The position numbers and the translations under genes were made by a program. The notes beneath the pieces are model-generated. The model had not been told where the DNA came from. It searched no databases and saw nothing but the letters and a program-made list of their open reading frames with translations. Positions 1-12,727 of a stretch of DNA of 64,000 nt are shown here, piece by piece. Origin of the DNA: Pachypanchax playfairii (Eukaryota > Chordata > Actinopteri > Cyprinodontiformes > Aplocheilidae); NCBI GenBank assembly GCA_006937955.1, contig SSNP01000010.1:4724697-4788696 (forward strand). The letters run 5' to 3'. Positions within the stretch are counted from its first letter, which is position 1. Each line of letters begins with the position of its first letter.

Positions 1-636
1 GGAAATCATTAATATTAGTAACTTTGATTTGGCTGACTTCAATACTGTTTTGTTGATTAAAGAGCTAAAATCTGCCATTTATGCTAAACTTAAACAAGAC
101 CACATGTAGCTCATAGTTATGAAGTATTTATTATTCCTGTCAAAAGAGAGTGTTGACTAGTTCAATTTTCAGAAGGCAGAAATAAAACTAATATTCTCAG
201 ACAGACAGGTGTGAAAACGACTGATAAAAAAAAAACTGACAAAATCATGATTTGTGTTCCAAAGAGATTAAACCAGACAGACACGAGTTTTCAAATCTAA
301 CATAATTAGCACATCTGTGTGCTGTGTTCTATTCATATGTATTACCTTTATTACTATAATAAACAATGAAGCCTAAATTCTGGCAGACATTAATTTGGAG
401 TTTCTGTAAAAAGAGGCAAATCTCTTTGCCTGTTGTGCATTTGAGACCAAACCATAAACAACATTACACTGATTATTTTCAAAGCTTGCAGGAGCAGGAT
501 GGACTCTGAAAGCATGGTAGGCTCACTGTGCTCCTCTTAATCAATTTATTTAAATGAAGGCTGTGCTGCAGAAGAGACATTTTCATTTTTTCAACAATAC
601 CTCCCATATAAGGCAACTTCTTTGTGCCTCACTTAC
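1..636. other. AT-rich non-coding DNA
   Basis: No open frame, repeat family or RNA gene is recognisable. The base composition is uniformly AT-rich. It lies just downstream, in minus-strand terms, of the candidate exon at 637-740, so it would be intron if that exon is real. Confidence 0.5.
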
Positions 637-740
637 CTGTGACCATCCGGTCCTCAGAGACGCCATCAGCCCCTGTGGCGAGATTATCATAAAGCTTCAG
701 CCACTCACATCTGCAGCTCTGACAGCAAGAAGCGCCGGCA
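637..740 (-). other. candidate internal exon, unknown gene
   Basis: On the minus strand a 104-nt segment is bounded by an acceptor (tgtgttctttcag before 740) and a near-consensus donor (ACAG|GTAAGTGA after 637). Only one frame is open throughout: it starts with one carried-over base, runs 34 codons and ends one base into a codon. The product is Cys-rich at the start (CCQSCRCEW) and ends SEDRMVTG. The segment is richer in GC and CpG than its surroundings. A second donor-like site (GAT|GTGAGT) inside it would give a 32-nt version in another frame. I do not recognise the protein. It could be an untranslated or chance exon. Confidence 0.3.
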
Positions 741-1465
741 CTGAAAGAACACACAATAGATTTTCATAGATCTATTGTCTACCTGGATGCTGGGTGGTGA
801 GATAAACCAAATATAGAGTGATGTAGCACGTGTAGGCGGGGTTTTCCACAGCAGTGAGGGGTGGCACTGGTATTGGTGGAATGCACATTTTTCCTGTGCC
901 TCTGGTACCAGATGCATTTGGCATCCCAAAGAAAGGGAGGTTCCTCCTACCCCTCCTTTCTGTCCTCTGGCAGCTTGACACAACCATCTGCAACCATTTA
1001 CTCAGCAGCTTCTCCTTCCAGTCAATTTACATTCTCATTCGATCCCGTTTCTGCCCCAAAGGGAATGTGTCTCGGTGCTAGAGTCCAGGAAGTTCCCTGA
1101 GGATGTCTGTAAATGAATACAACAATTTGTAATTCCTTACTGCTACCTCAAGCAGTCTGTATTTCATTAAAACCCATTAAAGCATATCAAAATATTTTGG
1201 GGAAAACAGCTCTATTGATGACTCTAAAAGCGTGAATGAAAGGCAACTGGACTTTGTTTAAAGATGATTGACCTCTCATTCAAAACCCTGTAAAACCCTG
1301 TTTCAGTTTCCTTCTACTGAAGTGCTTAAGATCACACTGACCCAAAAAACTGGGAAACTACACCCAACTCCTGCAGAAAGGAGCTTCTTATTTCTAAAAA
1401 AGGCTAAAGAGGGATTCTGTGGTTGCAGGAAAGGTGTTACACAGTTTCAAATAGGCCAAATGATG
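741..1465. other. non-coding DNA with a GC-richer patch
   Basis: Positions about 780-1100 are richer in GC than the flanks and hold several overlapping short frames on both strands, none with a recognisable domain. This pattern is expected of an old repeat or a conserved non-coding patch rather than a gene. Nothing else stands out. Confidence 0.3.
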
Positions 1466-1467
1466 TA

Positions 1468-1511
1468 CAGTACAGACCAAAAGTTTGGACACAAACCTTT
1501 GGTTTGTACTG
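1468..1511. mobile_element. 44-bp Tc1-type end-to-end remnant
   Basis: Two inverted ends almost touch. The left arm begins CAGTACAGACCAAAAGTTTG and the right arm, reverse-complemented, begins CAGTACAAACCAAAGGTTTG, an 18/20 match. Both ends are flanked by TA (1466-1467 and 1512-1513), the Tc1/mariner target duplication. The CAGTACAGACCAAAAGTTTGG end is one I recall from fish Tc1-like elements. The whole interior is missing, so this is an extreme internal-deletion derivative. It is unrelated in end sequence to the large element at 28.5 kb. Confidence 0.6.
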
Positions 1512-1513
1512 TA

Positions 1514-3533
1514 TATGCATCAAGTGAAAAAAAAAATAATAATAAGGAAAATTGGTGAAATTGAAATAAGGTTCAGAAAAAGTCCAAAACACCATCAAAA
1601 CCTAAAAGAATGCCTCTCAAAAGTAAAACTATATAAGATACTGGCATAAAACAAATGCAACTTTTGGCAGAAATAGACTTAACAAGCCTATTTAAACAGT
1701 ACCGTATGAATGTGTGCCATAAAAATGATCCAACAAAATATTACAAGTTGTCACTTTTAGTGCCAGGCAGTGTAAATTCATATAAATAGGATGTTTGTCC
1801 ATTTTATTTCTTCATCTCAGTAGAAATGGATGTGCAGTTGGAGAATCTTGGCTAGTGTAAGAATGAAGTGCAAAAGAAGAGGAAGTTTCAGCATTAAAAA
1901 CAACAGATGGGGTGGCATATGAAGCAAAAAGGATAATCATATTGTTTCTGAGAAAATTAAACCAGAAATTACAAGCAAAACATAATGCAAGCTGGTCTGT
2001 GATTACAGGAAAACTACATTTATTTTCCTTTATAACTCATTTTCTTTCTCATTCAAATTATAACTGTTTAAAATAGTTAAGCTAGACTTTATTGCCAGTC
2101 TGATAGCCATCATGCCCTGAAGGTCTCTTGTTTAATATTTTATCTGAGGCTGTGTGGATACCATCAGCAGAGATTTAATGTTCTTATTTAATTTAATTTT
2201 AAACCCTGCTGCTCTGAATGGATGTTTTAAACTTCAGTCTGAATGAAGAGGACATTTACATGACTAATTAAAGCTTTGGCACTAATTCAAGCTGATGTTG
2301 GGATAAGAATGATGCATATTAAGGACACTTTATTTATCTGAGGGGGGTTTATGACAACCAAGAATTTAATTTCTATTTATTGAAGAATTCATTTTGTGTA
2401 TGATTCATATTTTATGAGGATTATTATATGTAATAATTTTTTGAAAGGCAGTTTAATAAGAATAACAAAAAATATTTATCTGGATTTTATCTACTTTTCA
2501 TTTACTACATTGAAAACAAAAATTAAAAGGAATGACAGACATTTATTCAAATACTAAAGAAATAACACATGCAAACTTTTTAATTTTATTTTACCTGTTT
2601 TTTTCAGACTATTACCCATAATTCTCTCAAAAATGCAAATCTGATAAATATTTATTTTTAATTTATATATTTATACTTTAGTTCATACATGAGCCTCTAT
2701 AAACAGAACTTATTTTAGTTTTTTTAAATTCTGCATTAATAAGAAACAACTAATGAATAAATATTAATTTTAAAGCAGCGCTTGAATTCTCCAAATCTTT
2801 TTCCTAAAAAAATGAAACAAAACAAAACAAATGAAAGTAAATTGTTTCTCTGTATATACGTATTTTTTATATTGTTTTTGAAAACTTTTTTCTGGTGCTG
2901 CATATTGTGAGGTTGCAGTAAGCTTTTTGTTCCATGCTTGAGTTGTTTTATACTTAGAACTTGTTATTTCCAGTTTTACAGTAATAGTCTTCTATATAAA
3001 CACCACCTGTTTTGCATAGAAGCTCTTTCCAACATCAAAGCAACAAACGTTAACATTCATCTTTCTGTCTCTGGAAACTTTGCAAACAAACTAGACAAAC
3101 CAGAAATTCTTTTTCTACTTTTTTTGTTATTCTCCAACGACTCTTGTAAAAAACAGAAGTTTGCATTTAAAAGAAAAAATATTTTCGTACAACATCAGTA
3201 CAGCCATTTTTAAATCACTGTTTGTGTTCATGCATTTAGCAATTTTCACTCTCTGCAGTGAGTTAGTAGATTTCCAAGTTGGTTGAACAAAAGACATTTA
3301 TAAAAGAAAGAAAGTCTCTGTCTTTAAACTGTTGATCATAAGGGTCAGGGTTTTTTTCCAGTCTTGTGATTCGCAGCTTGAATGCAAACTGAAAAGTTGT
3401 TGGTCAGTCTAAGACATGACCAACATCATGTGTTACAGCAGCCTAAATAACAGCCGTAATGGGTCTCAAATGAGAATCACCTTTTCTGAGCTGATCCTAT
3501 AAATACAAATAATAATCAGTTTTATTAAAACTG
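1514..3533. other. AT-rich non-coding DNA
   Basis: Very AT-rich, with many short A and T runs (for example 2400-2900). The one frame of note (2938-3213 +) has low-complexity Phe/Lys/Asn-rich composition and no domain, so it is treated as chance. No repeat family is recognised. Confidence 0.5.
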
Positions 3534-3540
3534 CCTAAGA

Positions 3541-4187
3541 CTACGTTCAGACTGCAGGTCTTAAAGCTCAATTCCAATTTTTTTGTGTGATCCGAACTTT
3601 TTTGCAAGGTTGTTCATATTGCCAATGAAATGCGACCTGAATGTGACTTGCTTGCATCTAGAATGTGTCATGCATGCGCAGTAGAGGGAACAGTGATGCC
3701 ACACATACATTTAGCTCAGAGACTTCTTATTTTTCTTTGCCATTGGAGCCAGGTTAGTTTAAACTCACATTCTGCCGTTTCTTTGGAAATGTTTTCAAAA
3801 ACTATGCGGTTCCGATAACACCCCTCGAGTTTGACTTAAACAGAGCTGTCTCCCCAAATATTAATTAACTCAGACACCTCAGTTTCTCGCCATTGACTGT
3901 TCTCTGCATCTTTGTTTACTTTTTGCTCGTATGTCATGTATTGATGACATACAGGTCGGATGGAAACGACCTGGTGGTTCAGACAGAATAGTCGCATGAA
4001 GTCGCAGAAGTTGCATCCCAAAAGGTCAGATACGTATCGGATTTAGGACCACATGCTGAAGTGGCCTGGGTCGCATTTGGAAAAATCAGATCTGTGTCGT
4101 CCAGACTGTCATAAACAATCAGATACAGGTCGCTTAGGGGCAAAAAAAATCTGATTTGGGTCACTTCGGTCTGCAGTCTGAACGTAG
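3541..4187. mobile_element. non-autonomous DNA transposon (MITE), 647 bp
   Basis: Terminal inverted repeats CTACGTTCAGACTGCAG at 3541 and its exact reverse complement ending at 4187 bound the element. Flanks cctaaga (3534-3540) and cctagga (4188-4194) form a 7-bp duplication with one mismatch. The interior has no transposase. It contains subterminal motifs repeated in both orientations (gtcgcatt, tcagatac, gatttgggtc) and a small hairpin tatgtcat/atgacata near 3930-3955. This end type is common in fish genomes, and the duplication length suggests a hAT-like origin. The family assignment is inference; the element boundaries are visible. Confidence 0.75.
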
Positions 4188-5843
4188 CCTAGGATGATTT
4201 CACATGTGCAGCAGAATCCAAAAATGTTCTAGAGATTATTGGTGGGGTAGAATTTTCAAAATAGATGCTGATTATATTCTGGGCCTTTTGCTGAGATTTT
4301 CTTTCTCAACAGTTTTATTGACAACAGATAAGTTGAACGTTCTAAATTGTTTATGTCTTCTACAACAAACAGAATTGAGACTATTTTCATGTCGAATAAT
4401 CATCTACAACATTTTACAGAGTTGTAAATGACAGCTGGTTAAACCATGGATGATTCTCCATGTTTTGTTAAGCTGGTTAAAAGATACACAAACTTTTCGT
4501 TAAAAAAAATGATTGTAAACAAAACAGAAAACTGACCTTTAAGTTCCAGCTATGCAGATTCTTGTCCTCAAGGTTCAACAAAAGAAAAATGCAGCATACA
4601 ATAAAAACAGGAATAATAATAAAGACGTCCGTTCAGCAAACAATCCATTTAGTTTTCTTCATGGATGAAAGCTTTTCGGTCATTTAGAGTTTTTCATTCA
4701 TTTTCTGAGCACTGCAGAGGTTGATGCTGACGTGTTTGTCACTCAGTTAGAGAAAATGATGTTGAAACTTAGTGATAAAACACTGATATTTATTCATAGT
4801 AAATATCCTCACAGATCTGTATCTATGTAAATATATTTACAATATAACTGCATTTTGTCAGCCAGCACACCAAACCCAGTTTTTTAATGTTTATGTTATA
4901 TCACATTACTTAGTTTTGGATGACAGCGAGCACTATGTTCTCTCCATTTCTAGCTGTTTCTATTTATGAAAACACAACAGCTCATTCTGATGAATCCTCT
5001 CGCCTCCTCTCTCGTATTTAATGCAGGTTTGCTCCTCCCCAGGGTCACCTGGATACTTCTCACAATTTAGACTTGTAACACTATTGATTTACATGTAAAC
5101 AGGACACTGTTTGCATTTCCCACGGTGCAACTTCACCGTAACTCATACACTGACACGTTTGCAGTGCACAATCACAAAATAACACTCAGCTAAAAATAGT
5201 TTTATAAGTACAGTATGAAAAAAAGAAGGAAGATTTAAGCATGTGCAAACTAATGCCTAGAAAGGGGCAATTTATATATAGTTTAAGACATTCAAATACA
5301 AACATATAAAAAGTTAGCATAGCTATTCATAAGGCTTTGTCAAATGTGCACTCAAAAGATACTGCTATTATATGTATCATTTACCACTAGAGTTTAAAAT
5401 CCCAAAATCAAGGGAATACAACTCTCAACTTTTCCTGTTTGTCAGTGACACCATGGCTAAATGCTGTTGGATTTTTTATGTTCCAAACACCTAAATAAAT
5501 GATCATGTGAAAAAAAATAAAGAAAGAAAAGGTTTGATCAAGTTCAATTTAAATTTATGGAAGTGAAGAGTTGATAAGAGTGATATTTACTGTACAGGGA
5601 TGTACAAATTAAAGCAGGTCACTTTTTTTTCTATGCTTCATCAATAGAAAAAGACACATGTTTAATAACTTTAAATCAGTAATGAACAAAAGATCAAGAT
5701 GAGATGAAGGAATATGCTTTCTTTAAAATAAAGAAACGTTACACTCTGTGCATTTTTGACAGCTTGTATGCATGTAAAGACCCTGTTGTAGACAGAATAC
5801 CATCTAATACCACTGTTAGGCTTTTACTTTGACATTTGTGGTA

Positions 5844-5871
5844 TAAAGATGCAGTAAAAACTGCATCTTTA
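5844..5871. repeat. perfect 12-bp stem hairpin
   Basis: TAAAGATGCAGT is followed by an AAAA loop (5856-5859) and then its exact reverse complement ACTGCATCTTTA. There is no T tract or gene next to it that would make it a terminator, and the stem is too short for a miRNA precursor. It may be a collapsed MITE or a chance palindrome. Confidence 0.7.
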
Positions 5872-8661
5872 AAACATCACGGGCACAAAAGCATGCATCC
5901 TTCTATTTATGTCTTATCTTCATTTAAGGTATTATCTACAATGAACATTTGTAAACAGTGTCCTTGATATTTTTGGTTCAGCAGATGGTGAAGAAACTCT
6001 TGGCTTTCCACTGTTTTATGTACGTTCCTAAACTGCATCTAAATGAGGTTGTTGCCGCCCAGACAGGAAGTTAAACTGTAGGTCATTCAGTGCAGGCAGC
6101 CAGCATCATCTAACTGCTCTGAGACCAGTCACCCTACTGTTACTCAGTTATGGTAGATTCACTCCGCCATTCTGATGCTTATCATCAATTTCAGTTTGAG
6201 GCTTTTTTTTTAATGGCCCGGTCTTATTTTTCACTGAAAGGTAGATTATATGCATTATTCACATTCTAATATTGTGGTGATATTACAAATCTTCCCCTGC
6301 CTCCCCCCCGCCACTCCTCCACATACAGAGACTCAGCCCTCGCACACATTCTCGCCTTGCAGTGATAAAATATGTGCATACTGTTTACAGCTTCATAAAC
6401 TGAGGAGATGCAGACTCAGACATGAGAGATTACATAAAGCAGTTCCTTGTGGTTATTTCTCCCAGTTCATTTTCTTCACATGGAAATGAACTGCAGAGTT
6501 TTTTCCTCTCTGAATCCCTGAATCTCCCCGTGTGGCTGTGCAAACCTCTGACTCACTCACTCAGTTGCAGTATTACAAACAGGAAGACGGAGTGAGGAGC
6601 CGTGGGCAGGGAAGCAGGTTTTCCTTGTTCATGTGCTGCGTAAAGAGAGGTGCAGTAAAGCTATCTGAAGGCCTTGAGGGCCCCCTGAGCAAGAGGAAAA
6701 CTTGACTAGTCGACCACGATCTATTATTTAGCACCAGATCAAAGCACTTGAAAGAAGAGGGCGTCTGCAGGACTGCTGTGCTCAACACAGTTCACAAGGT
6801 TATTTTAGTAAAATCTAGAGAAATTCATTTATTTAACATTGTAGAGCTCACTTTTAGAAATCTTTCAACAGTTTTAAGAGTGTGTGTGTGATCATGTGAT
6901 CACTTAGCAAGTCATAATGATCACGGTCATAGATTTCTTTTAGAAATAGAAAAAATTTTAAAAATCTTTTATTCTTTTTTTTTTCTGTTTTAAGGAAAAA
7001 CCTTGTCAGAACATTGGATTACTGGAAGACAAGTCCAAAGTGTGCATGTACAAGTGTGGTTAAAAAGAACTCTGGAAAGATGTGAACAATTATTGGCTTG
7101 ACTAATTACCAGAAAAACCAAATACTGCTGAGTGATTTCCTTATATTGTTCATTGTTGCTTTCACTCAGGTCAAATATCCATTTTTTGAAACTGGATTGT
7201 TGTGTAGCATTCAATAATTTCCAGAATTGCCAATATTTCTTTATAGAGACAACAGAGTATGACTTTTTATAGTAATATTTATTTAGTTGGACATTAATTT
7301 TATTTACTTTTACATCCAGTCCTACCATCTCCTGACCAGCTGCACAATATTACACAAGGTGCAGCGAGGAGGCAGAGACGGGTGTAACCTTTATCCCCTC
7401 CTTGTTGACAAAAGTAAATCAATAACTTTATACAAAATACTTGAAATATAAGGCCAAAAAGTCACAATCCACCGGCCTGTGACCTTTTAAAAGAAATCCA
7501 GACAAGTTGCATCTAAAAAAAACATGTCCTGCAGCCTGGATTGCCTTAGCTTTGCAGAAGCTTTGCAGCTAAAGCTCAAAGTGAGACTCTGTAGAAGGAA
7601 TCCTTCAGAAACAGGCAACAAGTAAATGTGGCTTCAAAATGTTCACAGCTTCTGAAAACAAGCCCCTTTGCTAAAGACCTGTTTGTCCACCAGGGGGTCC
7701 TGTCAAGAGCGCTGATGTCATTAATATTTGATGGAGCTCGATGGAGATAACTTTACAGTATCCTGCTGCTGTACACACCCAGGTGACCTTTTCATTTCAG
7801 CTGGACTACTTCTTCAATACCTTGCATGTCCTGATTTTGATTGGACAATGTGTGCACAAAAAGAAATATTTCTCTCATCAAATTTTCCTTGAGGGCTGTT
7901 TTTATTTGCTTTTTATGTAACATATTTGAATAAAAAAATCTGAATCTTTTTTTGCATCCAAAACATTGCAGTTAAGAAACAGAAATAAAAATGTTCATAG
8001 CAGACAGAGGTTTTTCATCCCAAAATTTTCATTCCAACATATATTATATTAGCCGATCTTTATTAACAATACATTGATTCAAACCCCCCTAATAAGGCAT
8101 CATTAGTTTGCATCTGAAAAGGCCATGTTTGCTTTTGTTTATTACATTACCAAAATTTGTGAGCCTGATATTTAAAAGGTAAAAGGTTTTTAGGCACTGA
8201 CCCATCAAGTGTTCAGCTGCTCATTAGCCTCTATAAATGTGTCATGTTTTAATGTGTATAGACTCAGTGCAAGAAAATATTTTGAAATGAAGAAACTTGA
8301 GCATCCTGGAAAAGCGTCATGAAAAGGTCAATGTTAAAAAAAAAGCTTGTTTTGTTTTTATGTTGCAGAAGCTCTGAAAAGATTTATTTTTAATTAGAAT
8401 TTTTATTCTGAGTAATACAAAACTTTGCTTCAGCAGAGTCCTGGTTTGATTTCCCAAGAGAAACACAACAGTTAACCAGCTGATTTAAATACAATTACTT
8501 TAAGAATGAAGTTTAAGAAAAGGAGGGGAGGACTTGATCGCAGCTGTCAACTAGATGGAACTTCTCTTTAGTGCAATTTACTATTACTATTTACTATATT
8601 TACTTCAGTGTGCTACACCAGTGTTTGGTATATGTGCAGCAACAATATAACTCTTATTCAT

Positions 8662-8677
8662 AAAAAAAAAAAAAAAA
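8662..8677 (+). repeat. poly-A tract (16 A)
   Basis: An uninterrupted run of sixteen A. No recognisable SINE or processed transcript body precedes it, so it is recorded only as a homopolymer. Confidence 0.9.
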
Positions 8678-10305
8678 CTTAAACCGTATTTAGGTTTAGG
8701 TGTAATAAAAATTATGTTTTTGCTTTGCTGCAATAAAACTATAATGGTAAGAGTTCGAGAAGTCAACATCCCAAGAAAATTTGGTTCACTAGTTAATCGT
8801 GCATGTAGATATTTATGCTCCTTTGTTCTATTTGGTTTTACAAGTACATGTTTCTTGCCATTGTGCTCAAACCCGCCCTATGTCCTGATTTTTGTTCAAT
8901 TTCAAATTGTGCTGAATCTTCCAGGAACTTGTGGCGGCAGCCTCTTACAGCAGTCAACTTCCTATGTGAGCATCAACCCAACAGGTGATTGTCCAGATGT
9001 GTTGTGCTGCCGTTTTATCTGATCAGACATTAGACATTTTTTGTCCTTTCCTAAAATAGGGAAATTTATTATTAGCAATAAAAGGACCAATACTTGAATT
9101 CTTAGTCACACTAATACATAAATCCCATTTTAAGTCTGTGTAACATCTGCTACAAAATCTTTAACTGGATTCTAAAACTAAACTTGGAGTTTATTGCACA
9201 TTTAATCCAGCAGCACATACAAATAAATGTACATCTTTAACCATAAAAACCTTTTAATTTGAAAATGTAAAATTGTGTTTTGCTGCATGAAATTAAAATT
9301 TGGTGAATTAAAGTTAAAAATAAAGTTATAAAGTTAAAGTGTTTAACGGAACAATACAAGTAACCAACATAACACAGTGTGTAGAAGTTGTATTTAAAAA
9401 ACAGAAACAATTCTTAGAGTTTTTCTGCATTTGAGGGTTCCAGTCGATGCTCTCTGTAAAGCTGTATGCCACTGCTGAAGTTTAACAAAATTATGCAGAT
9501 AACAACACAAAATTGTTGTTAGCAAACCTAAAAACATTTAAATTAAAACTGAGATACAGTATTAGAATTGAGTGAAACTGTTGCTGTTTCAACGGGAGAG
9601 GTGCTTAAAAGATGCAGGCAGTTTTACTCTGCAGCAACTCTTTACTTTGAAAGGATTTTATGCACTTTCAAGAGGTGTATGCACGTCCGCCCTGGGGGTC
9701 TCTACCTGCAACATCTGTCTGACTCGTGGTCAGAGCTCGTCCGAGGTCGTGTTGGGCCCTATGCAGAATTTAATTTAGAGGCTCTCTTTTAGCTAAATCC
9801 ATCCCCCACTCGCCCCCACATCACCAGCACTCTCCCTTCAAGCTTTACTGTCTGTTTGCTCATGCAGCAGAACACAGTGAACCAGTGAACCAGCAGTTAT
9901 TTCCGTATATTAACTGTAAAACAGAATAGATTTGCTTTGACCATAATATCAGTCACTTCACATTATTTTGTAGATAAATAGCACTTGGAAGAGAGTGTTC
10001 ACTTTAAACTAGTTCCAGTTTTAGTCTCCCTAATAAATCTGAAGCTTCCTGAGCTCAGAGCCTGAAACTATCTTTAATTATTTGAAGCTCTTTAATTTCC
10101 TTCTCATTCAACTACATTGTTCATAGTTAATTCCGGATAGAAAGAAGACATTTATTTTCCCTGTGAGCACAAAAAGTGTCCCAGCTCAGACACAAGTTGT
10201 AAAAATTCATAAAGTAGTATTAAATTATCTCTCTGGTAACACATATTGAACAATGTAGTTTTCCTTTTGTATTTTCACATCTAGTTCAGCTCATTGGTCA
10301 GTGTC

Positions 10306-10640
10306 ATGTTCTGACTACACGGCTGTGAGCTGAACCCAGATGATGTATAGGTAAGTGGATAGTTTATTGTCAAAGGAGATGATGAGACTACTTCAGCAGA
10401 GGGAGTCAGGGATCTAGAGACAGAGAAGACAGGTGAGTGAGAGTATTTTGAAAGAAGCCAGAGATTTTACTGATTGTTGTTTTTGTTGCAGGTTTGGAGG
10501 AAGTCAGATAGTCCAGGGAACAGCGCAGGCAACCACAGAAAGAGAGAGGTGTGCAGGTGAGTCCTGGGAGGTGAGTAAGGTTGAGTGCGGCAAGGTCGGA
10601 TCCGATTTAGGGAGATTTGTTTGTTTTTCTAAATAAGGAC
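10306..10640 (+). other. repeat-like block with exon-like structure
   Basis: Two strong donors (GACAG|GTGAGTGAG at about 10431 and TGCAG|GTGAGTCC at about 10557) flank a good acceptor (ttgtttttgttgcag ending at about 10491). This outlines an exon-like segment of roughly 65 nt preceded by another. The left part (ctgaacccagatgatg) resembles the 'gaacccag' segments of old teleost interspersed repeats. No long frame crosses the pieces. It may be a decayed transposable element whose sequence happens to contain splice sites, or non-coding exons. Confidence 0.25.
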
Positions 10641-12727
10641 ATTGGAGGTAAATAAAGGTTTCCTTCTGAGGTAAATGATTTAATTCACAAGGTTTTTACA
10701 AAGAACAGTGGTAAGATTAAACTCCAAATATTTGTAAATTACTCAGTGAAATCTGAGTAGAACACAAAGACTTTTTTATCACAGTGACAATTGTAGTTAC
10801 CTTAATTTTTATGTCTCAAAATAATCTCGCTGAAAGAATATTGTCGTTTTAAATGGGTCCGTTTATGTTGCTCTCTACAAGATTCAGAAGACAAATGGGT
10901 GTAAAACATTACTCAGGTGCAGCTGAATAATGATTTTATTTCATTCTGAGAGCAGCGTCCGGCAATAGTGTCTGGCAGATTGTTGGAGGAGCAGATGTGT
11001 TTGTGCCATTGATCTTGGCCATCTGATAAGGAAGCACAGTGACAAGCTGTTAACCTCAAGCAGTGGGAGCATTAATCCATTTCAAAACATCCTGCTGCAT
11101 TTCACCTTGGTATGCTCAATTTGGTCTTTTGCAGCACAGTGGAGGTGCACAGTAGTTCGAAACTTGCCTCACAACTCTTATTTGATACTCTAATACAATA
11201 TGCAGTTATTGGTCAGAAAAAAATGATTCAGTTGTTTATTAAGTATCCAGTAAATCAAATTTGCTTGAAGCAAGAAGGATTCTGCAGCTTTGTACCTTTA
11301 CAGGCATCTGAGTTCCTGGTACCACTGTGGCTGTTCTGAGGACCATATAGCTCAAGAAGGCCTACAGAAATGAAATTAGGCATTAATAGATATGTTAGAG
11401 GAAGTTGAATGAAGGGAATTTTATCATTAATGGGTGTTTTTTTTTTTTTTTTTTTTTTTTTTTAAGCTGAAGGTTAATTGAAAATGCTTGAAGGCAAAAT
11501 ATGAAATCACTTCAAAATTAAACCACATCAAAGTATGGTTACAAATGAAATTTGTGACTGATAGCAGCTTTAAGAAGATTGCATGTCATTACAGCTGTGT
11601 ACTCTGTGACAACACGCGAAGTCTGATGTAACTATTTCTAATTTAGCAAAAGTCATAAAGTCATTTGGATGACAGTTTGGATGAAGACTTGAGGATAAAA
11701 AAAATGGTAAAAAGGCATAACAAGTGCGTCAATGGTGATATGAAAATGGTAAACGTGTGGTTTTCTACCAATTTTAAAGATTTATTTTAATCTCCCAATA
11801 TGTTACAGTAAATTATCCATCTGGAAACGGCAACTACTTAAGGCAACAAAAGTAGAATAAACAACTTGTGAAAACCTTTTATAAAAAACATATTTTTCTG
11901 ACTTTGAATACATTTATATATTTTAATCAAAAACTGGATTCTCAAAATGTGGATAATTTAAAATAGTTGGTGTCTCTTATTCATGAAAATGAAAGAAATA
12001 AACTTGACTTACTCTGACAACATCATACTGTGTGATGTGCCATGGATCAGCCAACCTGTTGGAATGTAATGATCAGAGTGTCTGAGTTTAATGTGGTTTG
12101 ACCCACTGTAATGATGTCCTGACACTTGCTTAGCAGAGCTCCACATTTGGGTAACTGGCATTTAATTGGATGTGGCAGAGCAGCACCTGTTTCTTACTCT
12201 GCATTATCTTCACTAGAAAAATATTAGACTATAAAACTGATGAGAGAAAACTGACAAGATTTACTTGGTAATGTGACAGAAAAAGAAATCCAGTCCTTTT
12301 TTAACCTCCATCAAACGTTTGACTCTTCTATTTTGTGATTTATTTTTTTCTCAGCGTTAAATACGTTACTCTGTCTGAACTTGTGATTCAGTGTTTTATC
12401 ACCTCAGGCAGATTTCTTGCATGAAAAAATGATCAGACCCAAACTGTAGACAAGATGGATGTAAGTATTTAAGCAAAAAAATGGTCAGTCTGATTATTTC
12501 TCTGTCAGTTTATCGGGTGCTAGCTTGAACTCAGCTTGCCATCTGAACTGTAAACTGAAAGTTTTTATCAGATAATTATTTGTAATTTGTATCTACATCC
12601 CACAGAATACACCCTTGTGTCTTAATCCCCCACCCCCCAGAACGTATAGAAGAGATTTGTATGGGATTGCCACCTTGTTGAATTTTACCCAAAAATGAAA
12701 AATTATTAGATGTAATGAAATTGTCTT
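10641..12727. other. non-coding DNA, no gene seen
   Basis: No domain-bearing frame, RNA gene or repeat family is seen apart from the long T tract listed separately. The frame at 11112-11339 (+) has no features of a real protein. Confidence 0.5.
11437..11463 (-). repeat. poly-T tract (27 T)
   Basis: Twenty-seven consecutive T. On the minus strand this would be a poly-A tail, but I recognise no retroposed body on its right side, so it is left as a homopolymer. Confidence 0.9.

Larger units (their letters stand above)
4195..10305. other. long non-coding stretch, no gene seen
   Basis: No convincing coding sequence occurs in these six kilobases. Short frames at 6250-6489 (+), 6573-6788 (-), 6990-7328 (-), 8714-9022 (+) and 9568-9792 (+) lack domains and look like chance. 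A GC-richer patch at 9680-9760 has weak splice-like flanks on the minus strand (an AG before 9751 and CAG|GTAGAG at about 9699) and could be a short exon or conserved patch. Small features inside are listed separately. Confidence 0.5.

Noticed and set aside
11437..11463. Poly-T as the tail of a minus-strand retroposed gene
   Set aside because: No gene-like or SINE body and no target duplication is found on the upstream side.
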